64,000 bases of DNA from Microcoleus sp. bin48.metabat.b7b8b9.023 (GTDB taxonomy: Bacteria; Cyanobacteriota; Cyanobacteriia; Cyanobacteriales; Microcoleaceae), in assembly GCF_013299185.1 (NCBI RefSeq), contig NZ_JAAFKG010000004.1:124001-188000 (forward strand), in the 5' to 3' direction. Made by a program: the position numbers and the translations under genes. The first letter of the stretch is position 1. Each line of letters opens with the position of its first letter. The notes under the pieces are model-generated. The model saw only the letters and a list, made by a program, of their open reading frames with translations, did not search any database and was not told the origin of the DNA. This document shows, piece by piece, positions 36,640-45,553 of the stretch.

Positions 36640-37089
36640 ATGAACAAACCAGCAAAAAAAATCAAACACCCGATAAATTATTTGATAATCGGCTTAAGTA
36701 TCTCGATGATTTTTCCGGCTTCAGTAAAAGCTATATCCAGCATTGTTTCCTCGCCAGTAACTTCCGAAAACCCTGCCGTTTTAATGGCTAAGGTTCAGCA
36801 GCGAATCCAGTTCAAAAAAGGTACTCATTCAGCCGAAATCAAAGGAGGAGTAGCGCGAGGCACTGTCAATACTTATTTGATTAAAGCTAAAAAAGGGCAA
36901 AAGATGAAGATCGAGATCCAATCCCTTGAGAAAAATGCTGTTTTTAACATCATAGACCCAAACACAAAGACGATAGTTAAAGAATCAAAAGCCTGGTCTG
37001 GAGAATTGAGCGAAACAGGAGATTATGAAATAGCTGTCGGCACAGAAAGAGGAGGCGCAAGTTACAATATGTCAGTTTCGATTAAGTAA
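36640..37089 (+). CDS. Secreted protein with PPC/lysozyme-inhibitor-like domain
   Basis: 149 aa. Signal peptide: basic start, then YLIIGLSISMIFPASVKA. The mature domain (RIQFKKGTHSAEIKGGVARG, VNTYLIKAKKGQKMKIEIQS, VFNIIDPNTK, GELSETGDYEIAVGTERGGA) is the beta-sandwich pattern of bacterial pre-peptidase C-terminal-like and PliG-like proteins. Probably periplasmic or extracellular; precise role unknown. Confidence 0.75.
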   Translation: MNKPAKKIKHPINYLIIGLSISMIFPASVKAISSIVSSPVTSENPAVLMAKVQQRIQFKKGTHSAEIKGGVARGTVNTYLIKAKKGQKMKIEIQSLEKNAVFNIIDPNTKTIVKESKAWSGELSETGDYEIAVGTERGGASYNMSVSIK

Positions 37090-37453
37090 TATTTTGATGT
37101 TAGATTTAGGTTGTTAAACTTTGCGAGTTAGAACATTACCTAAATTCCCGAAACCCTGTTTTTTAAACTCGCGCAACCGTCTATAGCGATTCTCGCATCA
37201 TTTGTGTAATTATTGTAGGGACTCGATGGCCCGCGATCGCGCTATAGATAAGGGGTAGGCACGGGGGCACTACCCCTACAAATCGATCTGAATCATTTAG
37301 GATTGCCACAGACAATGACGGTGTTAGCAGTACGGCTATCTTACCTCTGCTGCTAACTGCGATCGATCGCAAAAATTGCAGATTATTTCACCAAGCTATC
37401 TGCTGTTTTTGTGGCAAAATAGAGAGTACTATTAATTTTTTTGAGGATTGTTC
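37090..37453. other. Intergenic region with GGGGCACTACCCC-type repeat
   Basis: 364 bp. 37215-37282 holds TTGTAGGGAC through GGCACGGGGGCACTACCCCTACAA, an inverted-repeat element with a relative at 40947-40977. Otherwise no gene or clear signal. Confidence 0.45.
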
Positions 37454-37888
37454 ATGGCTCGTTTAAATCAAATTCTTGTGGTTGGTGCGTTCACCCTTCT
37501 GGCTTTGGCTGGTTGCGACGGCGCCCAGGAAGCTTCCACTCCGAAGACTTCACCTTCACAAATTCCTGCTGCTACTGCTGTAAGCACATCTGACAAAGCA
37601 GCATCTCCCGCTAGCTATGCAGAGTTGCTCAGTGTAGTTACTAATACCAAAGCAGCAGTTCAGACTGGAAACTTTGCCAAAGCCAAAACTGAATTTGACA
37701 AGTTTGAGACTGCTTGGAAGAAAGTAGAAGACGGCATCAAGAAAAAATCGCCTAAAAGCTACGATGCAGTTGAAGAAACTGCCGAGAAAGTAATGGCAGA
37801 ACTGAAAAAAACAAAGCCTAGTAAAGACCAAGTGCTGGCACAATTGCAATCTCTTGAAAAAACTATTAGTAGCATTCCTAAGTCCTAA
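37454..37888 (+). CDS. Putative lipoprotein of unknown function
   Basis: 144 aa. A type II signal peptide with lipobox LALAGC (Cys about residue 21) predicts membrane anchoring. A Ser/Thr/Pro-rich linker leads to a helical domain (LLSVVTNTKAAVQTGNFAKA, FDKFETAWKKVEDGIKKKSP) resembling DUF4363-like small helical domains. ATG at 37454 is chosen, with GAGG eight bases upstream; a TTG at 37448 is less likely. A stand-alone gene. Confidence 0.75.
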   Translation: MARLNQILVVGAFTLLALAGCDGAQEASTPKTSPSQIPAATAVSTSDKAASPASYAELLSVVTNTKAAVQTGNFAKAKTEFDKFETAWKKVEDGIKKKSPKSYDAVEETAEKVMAELKKTKPSKDQVLAQLQSLEKTISSIPKS

Positions 37889-38108
37889 TATCGACTACTA
37901 ACTGCTTGATTCTAGTGTCTTATACGCAGAAGCCGAGTTTTTCAACTCCGTAATTGGTTCTCAACTTGAATACAAGTTAAAAACTCTGGTTTTTCTGGGT
38001 CAGAGTGCATAATTTATGTAATAATTATATGCTCGGACTTACGCATAAACAAGCACTCAATGCTCCCTTCTACTATAACCTCAGTATTCTCAAAACTTGA
38101 ACATTATT

Positions 38109-38393
38109 ATGAATAGAGGATTTCGCAAGTACCACCGCATTATAGGCATTATTGTTGCTTTGCCGATCGTGCTGACCGTTTTGACTGGAATGGCTATCAC
38201 AATCATCCGAGAGTGGCCCCTTGGTATAGAAATTTCATCGAGATTCTTGTTGAAAATTCATACAGGCGAAATCTTTCACTTGCAAGCAATTTACCCAATT
38301 TTAAACGGATTGGGAATGCTCGGCTTGCTTGTGACAGGTTTAAGTATGTCGGGTTTGTTTGGTAGAAGAAAACAGCCAACCTCAAACGATTAA
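38109..38393 (+). CDS. Small membrane protein, PepSY-type helix region
   Basis: 94 aa with two membrane helices (IIGIIVALPIVLTVLTGMAI and AIYPILNGLGMLGLLVTGLS). FRKYHRIIGIIVALPI followed by a short loop and LKIHTGEIFHL resembles the membrane part of PepSY-associated proteins, reduced to a minimum. ATG at 38109 is preferred over TTG at 38097. Function unknown. Confidence 0.65.
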   Translation: MNRGFRKYHRIIGIIVALPIVLTVLTGMAITIIREWPLGIEISSRFLLKIHTGEIFHLQAIYPILNGLGMLGLLVTGLSMSGLFGRRKQPTSND

Positions 38394-38414
38394 AAGTAAA
38401 GATGCGAGACACTA

Positions 38415-38531
38415 ACGAAGAACTTGATGATGACTGTTGAACCGGGTAATTTTAGGGTGAAAAATATTCCCTTAAAAATTAAAACGGATAATCTATACAT
38501 CGTTCCGGTTCATCGTACCGTAACTGTTTAA
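38415..38531 (+). pseudogene. Relic of a MazF/PemK toxin-antitoxin junction
   Basis: Bases 38415-38475 align without gaps to 44307-44367, which covers the antitoxin's last codons and the toxin's first 15. The relic reads MTVEPGNFRVKNIPL against MTIEPGDFWVANIPF in the intact toxin, then diverges and stops at 38531. The complete pair lies at 43925-44648 in the same direction. Confidence 0.75.
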
Positions 38532-38636
38532 CCAAATTTCTGGAGTTTTGTAACAAAAGTTCAAGTTTTGCATCCGGTAAAGTTGTTATATTTGGGTTGC
38601 AAAAACAATTTTGAAGCGGGCGCATTGTCAAATATT

Positions 38637-40517
38637 ATGTCGCGTAACACAGCCATAAATAACCTGTTTAGCCTCCAACAGGCACTAGAAGGAATAATTG
38701 TTGACGATTTAAAAAAGCTCAAAGCATTATTACCCGATCCTCGTAAATTAACCCGTAAAGCGGATCTGGTTGATGGAATTAAATCGCAATTGCGGGGAGA
38801 GAACCTTCGGAAGGTGTGGGCGAAATTAGACGACCTTCAAAAAGCGGCTGTAGCTGAAGTTATACATGGGGAAGATGGTATTTATTTTCCGGAGATATTT
38901 AGCGCAAAATACGGAGAACCAGCAAATCTTGGAACAAGCGATCGCTATGGAAGTAACAGAGAACCATCACTGCTATGCTTGTTTATTTATGGCAGGCAGA
39001 TCCCCTACGATTTAGAAGAAGAATTGCTAAAATTTGTTCCACCACCCGAAGAAGCCACGTTAGATAATGTTGGTGAAACAGTCCAAAATCAGGTTAAACT
39101 CCGCGTTCAAAGATATAACTACAGTACAAAACAAAAGGAGATAGAAGAATACGATATTCCCTTGACTTCTTGTGAAACACAGTTGGCAGCTACAAAGGAT
39201 TTTGCAGCGGTTTTGCGTCTGATTCAGTCGGGTAAAGTTGCTGTTAGCGATAAAACTGGTTTGCCTACTGCTGGAAGTGTAAAGGCGATCGCCTCTATAT
39301 TGCAAGGTGGTGATTTTTATAATGAGGAACAGCGCCAAATTACCCTAGCCAAGGATAGCGACTACGATGATGAAGTATTCGCTGAAATCGGTAGCATCAA
39401 GCCCTTTGCTTGGATAATGATAGCCCAAGGAAGCAAGTTCGCGGAACGATCGGGCAAAAAGCTAGTTTTGACGAAAGCGGGACAAAAAGCTTTACTAGAA
39501 TCACCCGCCAAAGGTTTACAGACAGCATGGAAACGCTGGTTAAAGACAAAAATCTTTGATGAATTTCGCCGCATTGATGCGATTAAAGGACAAACTGGGA
39601 GGGGCGCAAATGGCATGACGGATGTGACGTGGCGGAGAGATGCGATCGTCACTGTGCTCGCAGAATGTCCTGTAGGTAAGTGGGTTATGTTTCATGACTT
39701 TAGTAAATATCTAGTCGCAACGGGCCATAGGTTTGAGGTGACTGAGGAACCCTACTGTCTGTATATTGGTGAAGCTGGATATGGGAACTTATCAGAATTG
39801 GGTGGTTACAGTTGGCCGATTCTGGAAGAACGATATATGCGCTGTTTTTTGTTTGAGTATGCTGCAACTTTGGGAATCATTGATGTTGCATATGTCGATC
39901 CGTTACTCATACCATCCGATTATGACTATCTTTGGGGAACGGACTATCTGGAATTCTTGAGTCGTTATGATGGCTTAGTATATTTTCGTTTGACAGCTTT
40001 GGGGGCTTATTGTTTGGAGTTGACGGATAAGTATACTCCGCCAGTAATTGAGGTTCGTCAAACGCTGCGGGTATTGCCGAATCTAGAAATTATTGCGGCG
40101 GGAGATGGTGTCGAGACATCTGATGCGATCGTCCTTGATGTCTATACTAAGAAAGTTTCGGATGTGGTGTGGCGACTCGATCGCCCAAAAATCTTTGCAG
40201 CCATTGAAAACGGATATCCATTAGCCGAGTTTACAGAGTTTTTGGACGCCCGGAGTATTGAACCGCTGCCGCAAACTGTGCAACAATTTCTGACGGATGT
40301 TACAGAGCGATCGAATAGCGTGCAAGATATAGGTACTGTCAGGTTGATCGAATGTACTACCGCCCATTTAGCATTGCTGATTGCAAATGATTCCCGTACT
40401 AAAAAATTCTGTCAGTTGGCGGGCGATCGCACTTTAGCGGTTCCATTGGGCCAGGAAACGAAATTTCGCACCGCCCTGCGGCAAATGGGTTATGTCTTAC
40501 CCCAGAGCGATAAATAA
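38637..40517 (+). CDS. XPB-associated protein with Helicase_C_3-like domain
   Basis: 626 aa from the ATG at 38637 (an upstream TTG at 38568 is possible; neither has a strong ribosome site). The C-terminal part, LRVLPNLEIIAAGDGVETSD through SIEPLPQTVQQFLTDVTER at about 500-585, fits the helicase-associated Helicase_C_3 domain. The N-terminal half has SAP-like RKLTRKADLVDGIKSQLRGE and winged-helix-like segments. It lacks Walker motifs, so it is no helicase itself. An XPB helicase gene follows on the same strand, the same pairing I recall for mycobacterial XPB, so it likely works with that helicase on DNA. Confidence 0.75.
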   Translation: MSRNTAINNLFSLQQALEGIIVDDLKKLKALLPDPRKLTRKADLVDGIKSQLRGENLRKVWAKLDDLQKAAVAEVIHGEDGIYFPEIFSAKYGEPANLGTSDRYGSNREPSLLCLFIYGRQIPYDLEEELLKFVPPPEEATLDNVGETVQNQVKLRVQRYNYSTKQKEIEEYDIPLTSCETQLAATKDFAAVLRLIQSGKVAVSDKTGLPTAGSVKAIASILQGGDFYNEEQRQITLAKDSDYDDEVFAEIGSIKPFAWIMIAQGSKFAERSGKKLVLTKAGQKALLESPAKGLQTAWKRWLKTKIFDEFRRIDAIKGQTGRGANGMTDVTWRRDAIVTVLAECPVGKWVMFHDFSKYLVATGHRFEVTEEPYCLYIGEAGYGNLSELGGYSWPILEERYMRCFLFEYAATLGIIDVAYVDPLLIPSDYDYLWGTDYLEFLSRYDGLVYFRLTALGAYCLELTDKYTPPVIEVRQTLRVLPNLEIIAAGDGVETSDAIVLDVYTKKVSDVVWRLDRPKIFAAIENGYPLAEFTEFLDARSIEPLPQTVQQFLTDVTERSNSVQDIGTVRLIECTTAHLALLIANDSRTKKFCQLAGDRTLAVPLGQETKFRTALRQMGYVLPQSDK

Positions 40518-41029
40518 TACGCCTGATAGTATTAGTCTCAACAATGGCGACTTTTGTATCTTTCGTTTATAGCCGAGGCCAGATCCCCCTAAATCCCCCT
40601 TAAAAAGGGGGACTTTGAGAAGCATCCTGTCCCCCCCCCCAAATCGTTGCGGGGGCTAGGGGGGAAAAACCCTAATCGCCAGTATTTGTAGGGTGCGTCG
40701 CTGGCGATAAATCCCTAAAAAGATATACAATCTCGATCGCGACGCACCTTTGACATAGACTGGAGCAAATAAACTAAACATTTCTGATCGAGCAAACTTC
40801 TTTCTGTCTTTCTGTCTTTCTGTCTTTCTATCTTTCTTTCTGTCTTCAATCCGTTACATCCGTTACAAAATCCGTTGCCGAACTTCTTTATTCCATTTTT
40901 TTACCCGATCGCGAAGTCGAAGCGCCTTCTTCCTTCTATCAACTAAGAGGGCGGGCACGGGGGCACCGCCCCTACAAACTATCAACTGCCAACTGTCAAC
41001 TGTCAACTGTCAACTGTCAACTGTTAATT
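40518..41029. other. Repeat-rich spacer between the XPB partner and XPB
   Basis: 512 bp. In order: a CCCCCTAAATCCCCCTT-type element with a C-run (40582-40670), a GGTGCGTCGC hairpin repeat (40692-40748), CTTTCTGT tetramer-like runs (40798-40845), a GGGCACGGGGGCACCGCCCC element (40947-40977), and a heptamer array (40985-41022). The two genes may still be transcribed together. Confidence 0.55.
40985..41022. repeat. Heptamer array abutting the XPB start codon
   Basis: About five CAACTGT/CAACTGC units ending eight bases before the XPB ATG at 41030. No ribosome site lies between array and start codon. Confidence 0.88.
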
Positions 41030-42718
41030 ATGAGTTATGTTGCTGAAAATGCTTTGATCGTGCAAAGCGATCGCTCAATTTTACTAGAAGTTCACGCCCC
41101 TACAGCGAAATTAGCACGAGAAGCGATCGCACCTTTTGCGGAATTAATCAAAAGTCCCGAACACATCCACACCTATCGGATCACGCCCTTAAGTGTCTGG
41201 AATGCCCGGGCGGCGGGAATGTTAGTTGAATTGATGATCGCAGCGCTGCGAAAGTATGCTAAATATGATATTCCCGAATCGGTAGCGCAGGAAATTGAAC
41301 TACTCGGTACGCGCTACGGATTGACGGTAATTGAAAGGATTGATGCAGAAAATCCCGATTTACAACTGCGGATTGTCGATCGCCCGCTGACGGAGTTGTT
41401 AGTGCGGGAAGAGCGCGTAAAACCGTTGTTAGGTAAGCGGATCTCGGATCTTTGCTTTCAAGTTGATGCGGGAAATCGCGGTGTACTCAAACAAGCTTTG
41501 CTAGCAGTAGGTTATCCGGCGGAAGATTTGGCTGGATATGTGGAAGGTGCCGAGTTGGCGATTGCGTTGCGCGATCGCACTTTAGGAGGCGACTTACCCT
41601 TTAATTTGCGCGCCTATCAAAAGGAAGCCGTAGAGGCATTCTATCAAGGAGGAGAGGTTAGAGGTGGCAGTGGGACGATCGTCCTACCGTGCGGGGCTGG
41701 TAAGACGATTGTGGGGATGATTGCGATGAGTTTGGTGCAGCAAAAGACGCTGATTCTCACCAGCAGTTTGACTTCGGTGCACCAGTGGCGCAGGGAAATA
41801 TTGGACAAGACGAGTTTAACTGAAGATGCGATCGCGGAGTACAGCAGCAACAGCAAAAAAACGGCTTCTGTAACTCTCTCGACTTACCAAATGCTCAGTT
41901 ATCGATCGACTAAAGATGATGAATTCCCGCACTTCGAGTTATTTAACGCGCAATCCTGGGGACTGATTATTTATGATGAAGTCCATCTATTACCTGCACC
42001 AATATTTCGGATTACCGCTGAATTGCAAGCGCGGCGTAGGTTGGGTTTGACTGCGACATTGATTCGCGAAGACGGGAAAGAAGGCGATGTTTTCACGCTA
42101 ATTGGCCCGAAGCGCTATGACGTACCTTGGCGCGAATTGGAAGGACAGGGATTTATTGCTACAGCCAATTGTACCGAAATCCGCGTCGCCCAAAATGAGG
42201 CCGAAAAAATGGAATATGCCCTCGCGCCCCGCCGCAGCCAGTTTCGGATTGCTGCTGAAAATCCGGGTAAGTTGGATGTGGTGCAAGGTTTGTTGCAAAA
42301 GGAGGCGGGACACCGTATTTTAATTATTGGTGAGTATCTCGAACAGTTAGATGCGATCGCCCGAGTTACCGATTTGCCGCTGATTACGGGGAAGACAAAA
42401 CAGGTTGAGCGCGATCGGTTATACGAAGCATTCCGCCACAAAGAGATTCCCGGATTAATTCTATCTCGCGTGGGCAACTTTGCCGTCGATTTACCCGATG
42501 CCGACGTGTTAATTCAAGTATCAGGTAAATATGGTTCTCGCCAAGAAGAAGCGCAGCGCCTGGGACGGATTCTCCGGCCTAAATCTGATGGACATACTGC
42601 GAGTTTTTATACATTAGTTTCGCTACAAACTTGCGAGGAGGATTTTGCGCGGCACCGCCAACTGTTTCTGACTGAACAGGGCTACAGTTATACTATTGAG
42701 GTTCAAGGCGATGGTTAG
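41030..42718 (+). CDS. XPB/Rad25-family DNA helicase
   Basis: 562 aa superfamily 2 helicase. Walker A PCGAGKT (Lys225), DEVH box at 316-319, the XPB-specific RED motif (346-348 in TLIREDGKEGD), and motif VI QRLGRILRP are present. The N terminus (ALIVQSDRSILLEV, APFAELIKSPEHIHTYRITP, LSVWNARAAG) and the FLTEQGYSYTIEV end match mycobacterial-type XPB as I recall it. XPB unwinds DNA in repair and transcription in eukaryotes; bacterial roles are poorly known. Partner gene upstream. The codon use and HIP1 sites fit the host, so any transfer is not recent. Confidence 0.92.
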   Translation: MSYVAENALIVQSDRSILLEVHAPTAKLAREAIAPFAELIKSPEHIHTYRITPLSVWNARAAGMLVELMIAALRKYAKYDIPESVAQEIELLGTRYGLTVIERIDAENPDLQLRIVDRPLTELLVREERVKPLLGKRISDLCFQVDAGNRGVLKQALLAVGYPAEDLAGYVEGAELAIALRDRTLGGDLPFNLRAYQKEAVEAFYQGGEVRGGSGTIVLPCGAGKTIVGMIAMSLVQQKTLILTSSLTSVHQWRREILDKTSLTEDAIAEYSSNSKKTASVTLSTYQMLSYRSTKDDEFPHFELFNAQSWGLIIYDEVHLLPAPIFRITAELQARRRLGLTATLIREDGKEGDVFTLIGPKRYDVPWRELEGQGFIATANCTEIRVAQNEAEKMEYALAPRRSQFRIAAENPGKLDVVQGLLQKEAGHRILIIGEYLEQLDAIARVTDLPLITGKTKQVERDRLYEAFRHKEIPGLILSRVGNFAVDLPDADVLIQVSGKYGSRQEEAQRLGRILRPKSDGHTASFYTLVSLQTCEEDFARHRQLFLTEQGYSYTIEVQGDG

Positions 42719-42890
42719 TTCGCTTTGCAGGATAGACTTGTTACAATATTAACGCGCTAGTAATTGCCGACTTGATGGTGGAGTTAGATGAGTAAAAGCT
42801 TTAATTTGGAGTTCAGATTTTACTGGTACATTATAGCATTTACTTCGCCCAAACCCGCAATTATGCTCTTTAGTTGAGCAAACTAAACTT

Positions 42891-43738
42891 GGTAGTGCCT
42901 TGAAGGAAAGGATCGAGTAAGTTACTATTAGAGAGAAGTGTTTACCATAGCGTGATATGACAGTAGAGATAGTCCATTGTCCTAATTGTAGCTCAAAAGA
43001 AGTTAGTCGGAACGGTAAAACTCGGCATGGTAAACAAAATTTTAAATGTCGAGATTGTGGTCGTCAATTTGTTTTAAATCCTGAATGGAAGCCTATTACA
43101 GAAGAGCAAAAAGAGTTAATGTCACGGATGCTACTTGAACGTATTTCTCAGGCAGGGATTGCTCGGGTACTTCAAGTGTCAGAAGATACAGTGCAGCGAT
43201 ACGTTAATAGCCAAGCGGCTGCTGTTAAGAAGCAAGTGGACGTGACTCCCAAGGAAAAAAAACGCTTGAATGTTCAGATGGATGAGTTATGGTCATTCGT
43301 TGATAGTAAAGGAAATCAGCAGTGGGTCTGGCTGGCATTGGATGCCCAGACTAGGGAAATTGTTGGTGTACATATTGGGGATCGTAGCGCAGTATCGGCT
43401 CAAGCTTTATGGGATTCAATACCACCAGTGTATCGTCAATGTGCAGTAATTTATACCGACCATTGGAGTGCTTATGATTCTGTATTGCCCAGTAAACGTC
43501 ATCAGAGTGTAGATAAAGATAGTGGTTTGACTAGCTATATCGAGCGGTTTAACTGTACTATTCGACAACGAGTATCTCGACTGGTAAGAAAGAGCTTAGG
43601 CTTCTCTAAAAAATTAGAAAATCATATTGCTGCAATTTGGAGGTTTGTGCATCATTATAATGCTAATTTACAACTCTAAATGCCTACTTTTCTTTGAGTT
43701 CAGTTTATTCTCTCGATCCTTTCCTTCAGGGCACTACC
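42891..43738 (+). mobile_element. IS1-family insertion sequence, intact, with 8-bp target duplication
   Basis: An 848-bp element with inverted ends beginning GGTAGTGCC(T/C)TGAAGGAAAGGATCGAG. It is flanked by the direct repeat CTAAACTT at 42883-42890 and 43739-43746. One uninterrupted transposase gene lies inside. All parts look intact, so it may be active and recent. Confidence 0.93.
42957..43679 (+). CDS. IS1-family transposase (single ORF)
   Basis: 240 aa. N-terminal zinc-finger-like CPNCSSKEVSRNGKTRHGKQ and FKCRDCGRQF, then a helix-turn-helix (ISQAGIARVLQVSEDTVQRY), and a DDE domain with QMDELWSFV, YTDHWSAY and SYIERFNCTIRQRVSRLVRK. IS1 DDE catalysis mediates cut or copy transposition. 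Unlike classical IS1, no frameshift is needed; many cyanobacterial IS1 relatives are single-ORF. Confidence 0.93.
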   Translation: MTVEIVHCPNCSSKEVSRNGKTRHGKQNFKCRDCGRQFVLNPEWKPITEEQKELMSRMLLERISQAGIARVLQVSEDTVQRYVNSQAAAVKKQVDVTPKEKKRLNVQMDELWSFVDSKGNQQWVWLALDAQTREIVGVHIGDRSAVSAQALWDSIPPVYRQCAVIYTDHWSAYDSVLPSKRHQSVDKDSGLTSYIERFNCTIRQRVSRLVRKSLGFSKKLENHIAAIWRFVHHYNANLQL

Positions 43739-43769
43739 CTAAACTTAGCTGCGTGACAAATAAACTAAT

Positions 43770-43892
43770 AGGTGCATCTCAATGAATGCAAATATCCTCG
43801 TAGGGGCGAAGCATTTCGGCAGTAAATCTCTGATTCTGGTTCATAAATTATGTGCCGAAATGCTTCGCCCTTGCCCAAAAGAGATGCACCCT
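43770..43892. mobile_element. MITE-like element with GGTGCATCTC inverted ends
   Basis: About 123 bp with terminal AGGTGCATCTC and GAGATGCACCCT. Inside is a long inverted repeat, GGGCGAAGCATTTCGGCA and TGCCGAAATGCTTCGCCC, which folds into a large hairpin. The ends resemble those of the ISKra4-like element (GGGAGCATCTC), which could have mobilised it (inference). It lies just upstream of the toxin-antitoxin operon. Confidence 0.75.
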
Positions 43893-43924
43893 AAACTGAT
43901 CGACGCTTAAGGAAGGTAATTCAT

Positions 43925-44332
43925 ATGCCAGAAACAATTAATTTTGAGCAAGCTGTGTTAGAGAATCTGCGACAATTGCCAGCAGAGAAACAACAGGAAG
44001 TGCTTGATTTTGCACAATTCCTCGTGCAAAAAGTGGAACACAAAAAGCAGTTACCCAGCGAAAGTTCTGAATCTAACAATTCGCCAACAACCGCACCTAC
44101 CCTCAAGCTATCACTTAGAGAAATTGCTAGATTGCCGATCGCAGAACGCCATAAAATACTAGCACCATATATAACAGCTACAGCCGAAGATTTTTTGAAT
44201 TATCCTGAATTAACCGAGTTTTCGGTACTTGATGGCGAAGAATCTTTAATTGACTCAGCTATTACTCGCAGCCACGAGGCTTTTTTGAACAGCTACGCAC
44301 CCGAAGACGAAGGACTTTATGATGACTATTGA
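43925..44332 (+). CDS. Type II antitoxin partner of MazF/PemK-like toxin
   Basis: 135 aa. The N terminus (LENLRQLPAEKQQEVLDFAQ) is the DUF2281/VapB-like dimerisation pattern; the acidic C terminus (EDEGLYDDY) would wrap the toxin. A GGAAGG ribosome site precedes the ATG. It overlaps the toxin gene by 14 bp, ensuring coupled translation. The operon probably represses itself through the antitoxin, as is usual for the class. A relic of the same junction lies at 38415. Confidence 0.8.
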   Translation: MPETINFEQAVLENLRQLPAEKQQEVLDFAQFLVQKVEHKKQLPSESSESNNSPTTAPTLKLSLREIARLPIAERHKILAPYITATAEDFLNYPELTEFSVLDGEESLIDSAITRSHEAFLNSYAPEDEGLYDDY

Positions 44333-44648
44333 ACCGGGTGATTTTTGGGTAGCAAATATTCCCTTTACAAATGGCGCAGACTTTAAAAAACGTCCCGTAC
44401 TTTTACTGTGGCTGGATGGCGAAGATGTGGTAGCAGCAGCCGTCACCTCTGCAAAACCCCGCAGCCAAACTGATGTATTTCTTAATGATTGGGCAGCTAG
44501 CGGTTTGCGCGTTGCTTCAACAGTACGCTTGTCTAGATTGGATAGTCTGGAAAAGTCTTTGTTACTGGCGAAAATCGGACAAATTTCTCAATCAGATGCA
44601 GAAGTAGTGAAACGAATTTGGGATTTGTACGTTAAGCCTCAATTCTAA
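44319..44648 (+). CDS. MazF/PemK-family toxin endoribonuclease
   Basis: 109 aa; two consecutive ATG codons (44319, 44322). EPGDFWVANIPFTNGADFKKRPVLLL contains the family loop and the RPVL motif; later VRLSRLDSLEKSLLLAKIGQ is the conserved second half. Toxins of this class cut mRNA. The catalytic Arg of RPV is present. It overlaps its antitoxin gene upstream. Confidence 0.88.
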   Translation: MMTIEPGDFWVANIPFTNGADFKKRPVLLLWLDGEDVVAAAVTSAKPRSQTDVFLNDWAASGLRVASTVRLSRLDSLEKSLLLAKIGQISQSDAEVVKRIWDLYVKPQF

Positions 44649-44655
44649 TATTTAA

Positions 44656-44714
44656 GCGATCGCCCTTACAACTCCCTCAACCCATGCCCAACCACAATAC
44701 TTAATAAAAACTTT
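44656..44714. repeat. 59-bp dispersed repeat, copy A
   Basis: CGATCGCCCTTACAACTCCC, CATGCCCAACCACAATACTT and AATAAAAACTTT in order. Copy B at 47140-47198 differs at only a few positions. Both lie just beyond a gene end. Confidence 0.85.
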
Positions 44715-44738
44715 TCTAAATCTAGTAAAATTTGACAT

Positions 44739-45455
44739 CTACCGATATCTGAGTGAAAATCGTCTTATTTCATTAGCAGCTTCTTGGCGTAGATTTATTG
44801 ATTCAAGCCCACCTAGCTCTTGCCACACCACATTAATAGGCATAAGTACGCCATTATTTACTTGAATAACAGGGTATTCACAACCTGGATATTGTTCTCT
44901 AATAACCCAATCACCTTTTACTCTGCGTCGCATAACCTCTCCTACATAGGCAATTAAATTATCGTATAAATCAGCTTGAAGTTTTTCATATCCATAACTT
45001 TCAGCCTTGCTAGATACAATGTCTAAACTTTTGTATGAATAATCCAACTCCTCATCCAAAATATCCAAATAAATTGTTAACTCATTAATTAATTCATCAA
45101 CCTTGTTAACAAGCTGTAATTTATTTTTTGAAAAATACATCCAATGACTTACAGAATTACCGCGATTATTAGCATAATCATCCCTCACCTTCTGTGTCCA
45201 TCGAATCATGTGCAGAAAATATTCTTTAGAGTAAATATCTCCTCTACCAGGAATTGAAAATCCTTTTGGATCGAAAACAAATAGAAATCTATCATTTGAT
45301 AACTCATAAACTTGAGGCCGATCTTTGTATCCAGTGCTATAAGTTTTCTCAAAGAATTTTGTAAACTCCTCATGGAGTCTTCCCTCAGATTCTATTAATT
45401 CCTGAACCTGATTTCTTTTGAGCCGTTTTGCATTAAGAGATTTCTTCTTTCCCAT
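44739..45455 (-). CDS. AT-rich orphan protein of unknown function
   Basis: 238 aa, soluble. Lys-rich start (MGKKKSLNAKRLKRNQ) then a mixed alpha/beta sequence with many aromatic residues (FLFVFDPKGFSIPGRG, SKEYFLHMIRWTQKV) and a C-terminal half with YPVIQVNNGVLMPINVVWQE. I recognise no family. The gene lacks HIP1 sites and is AT-richer than its neighbours, suggesting recent transfer next to the toxin-antitoxin pair. Confidence 0.6.
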   Translation of the reverse strand: MGKKKSLNAKRLKRNQVQELIESEGRLHEEFTKFFEKTYSTGYKDRPQVYELSNDRFLFVFDPKGFSIPGRGDIYSKEYFLHMIRWTQKVRDDYANNRGNSVSHWMYFSKNKLQLVNKVDELINELTIYLDILDEELDYSYKSLDIVSSKAESYGYEKLQADLYDNLIAYVGEVMRRRVKGDWVIREQYPGCEYPVIQVNNGVLMPINVVWQELGGLESINLRQEAANEIRRFSLRYR

Positions 45456-45553
45456 TTTGCTAATAAATTTGAATTCAACTAATACCTATCCAGTCAATTC
45501 CTGAAATACAAAATTTTTGCGGTCAGGAATGCGAGTCCCCATCCATCCCAGGA

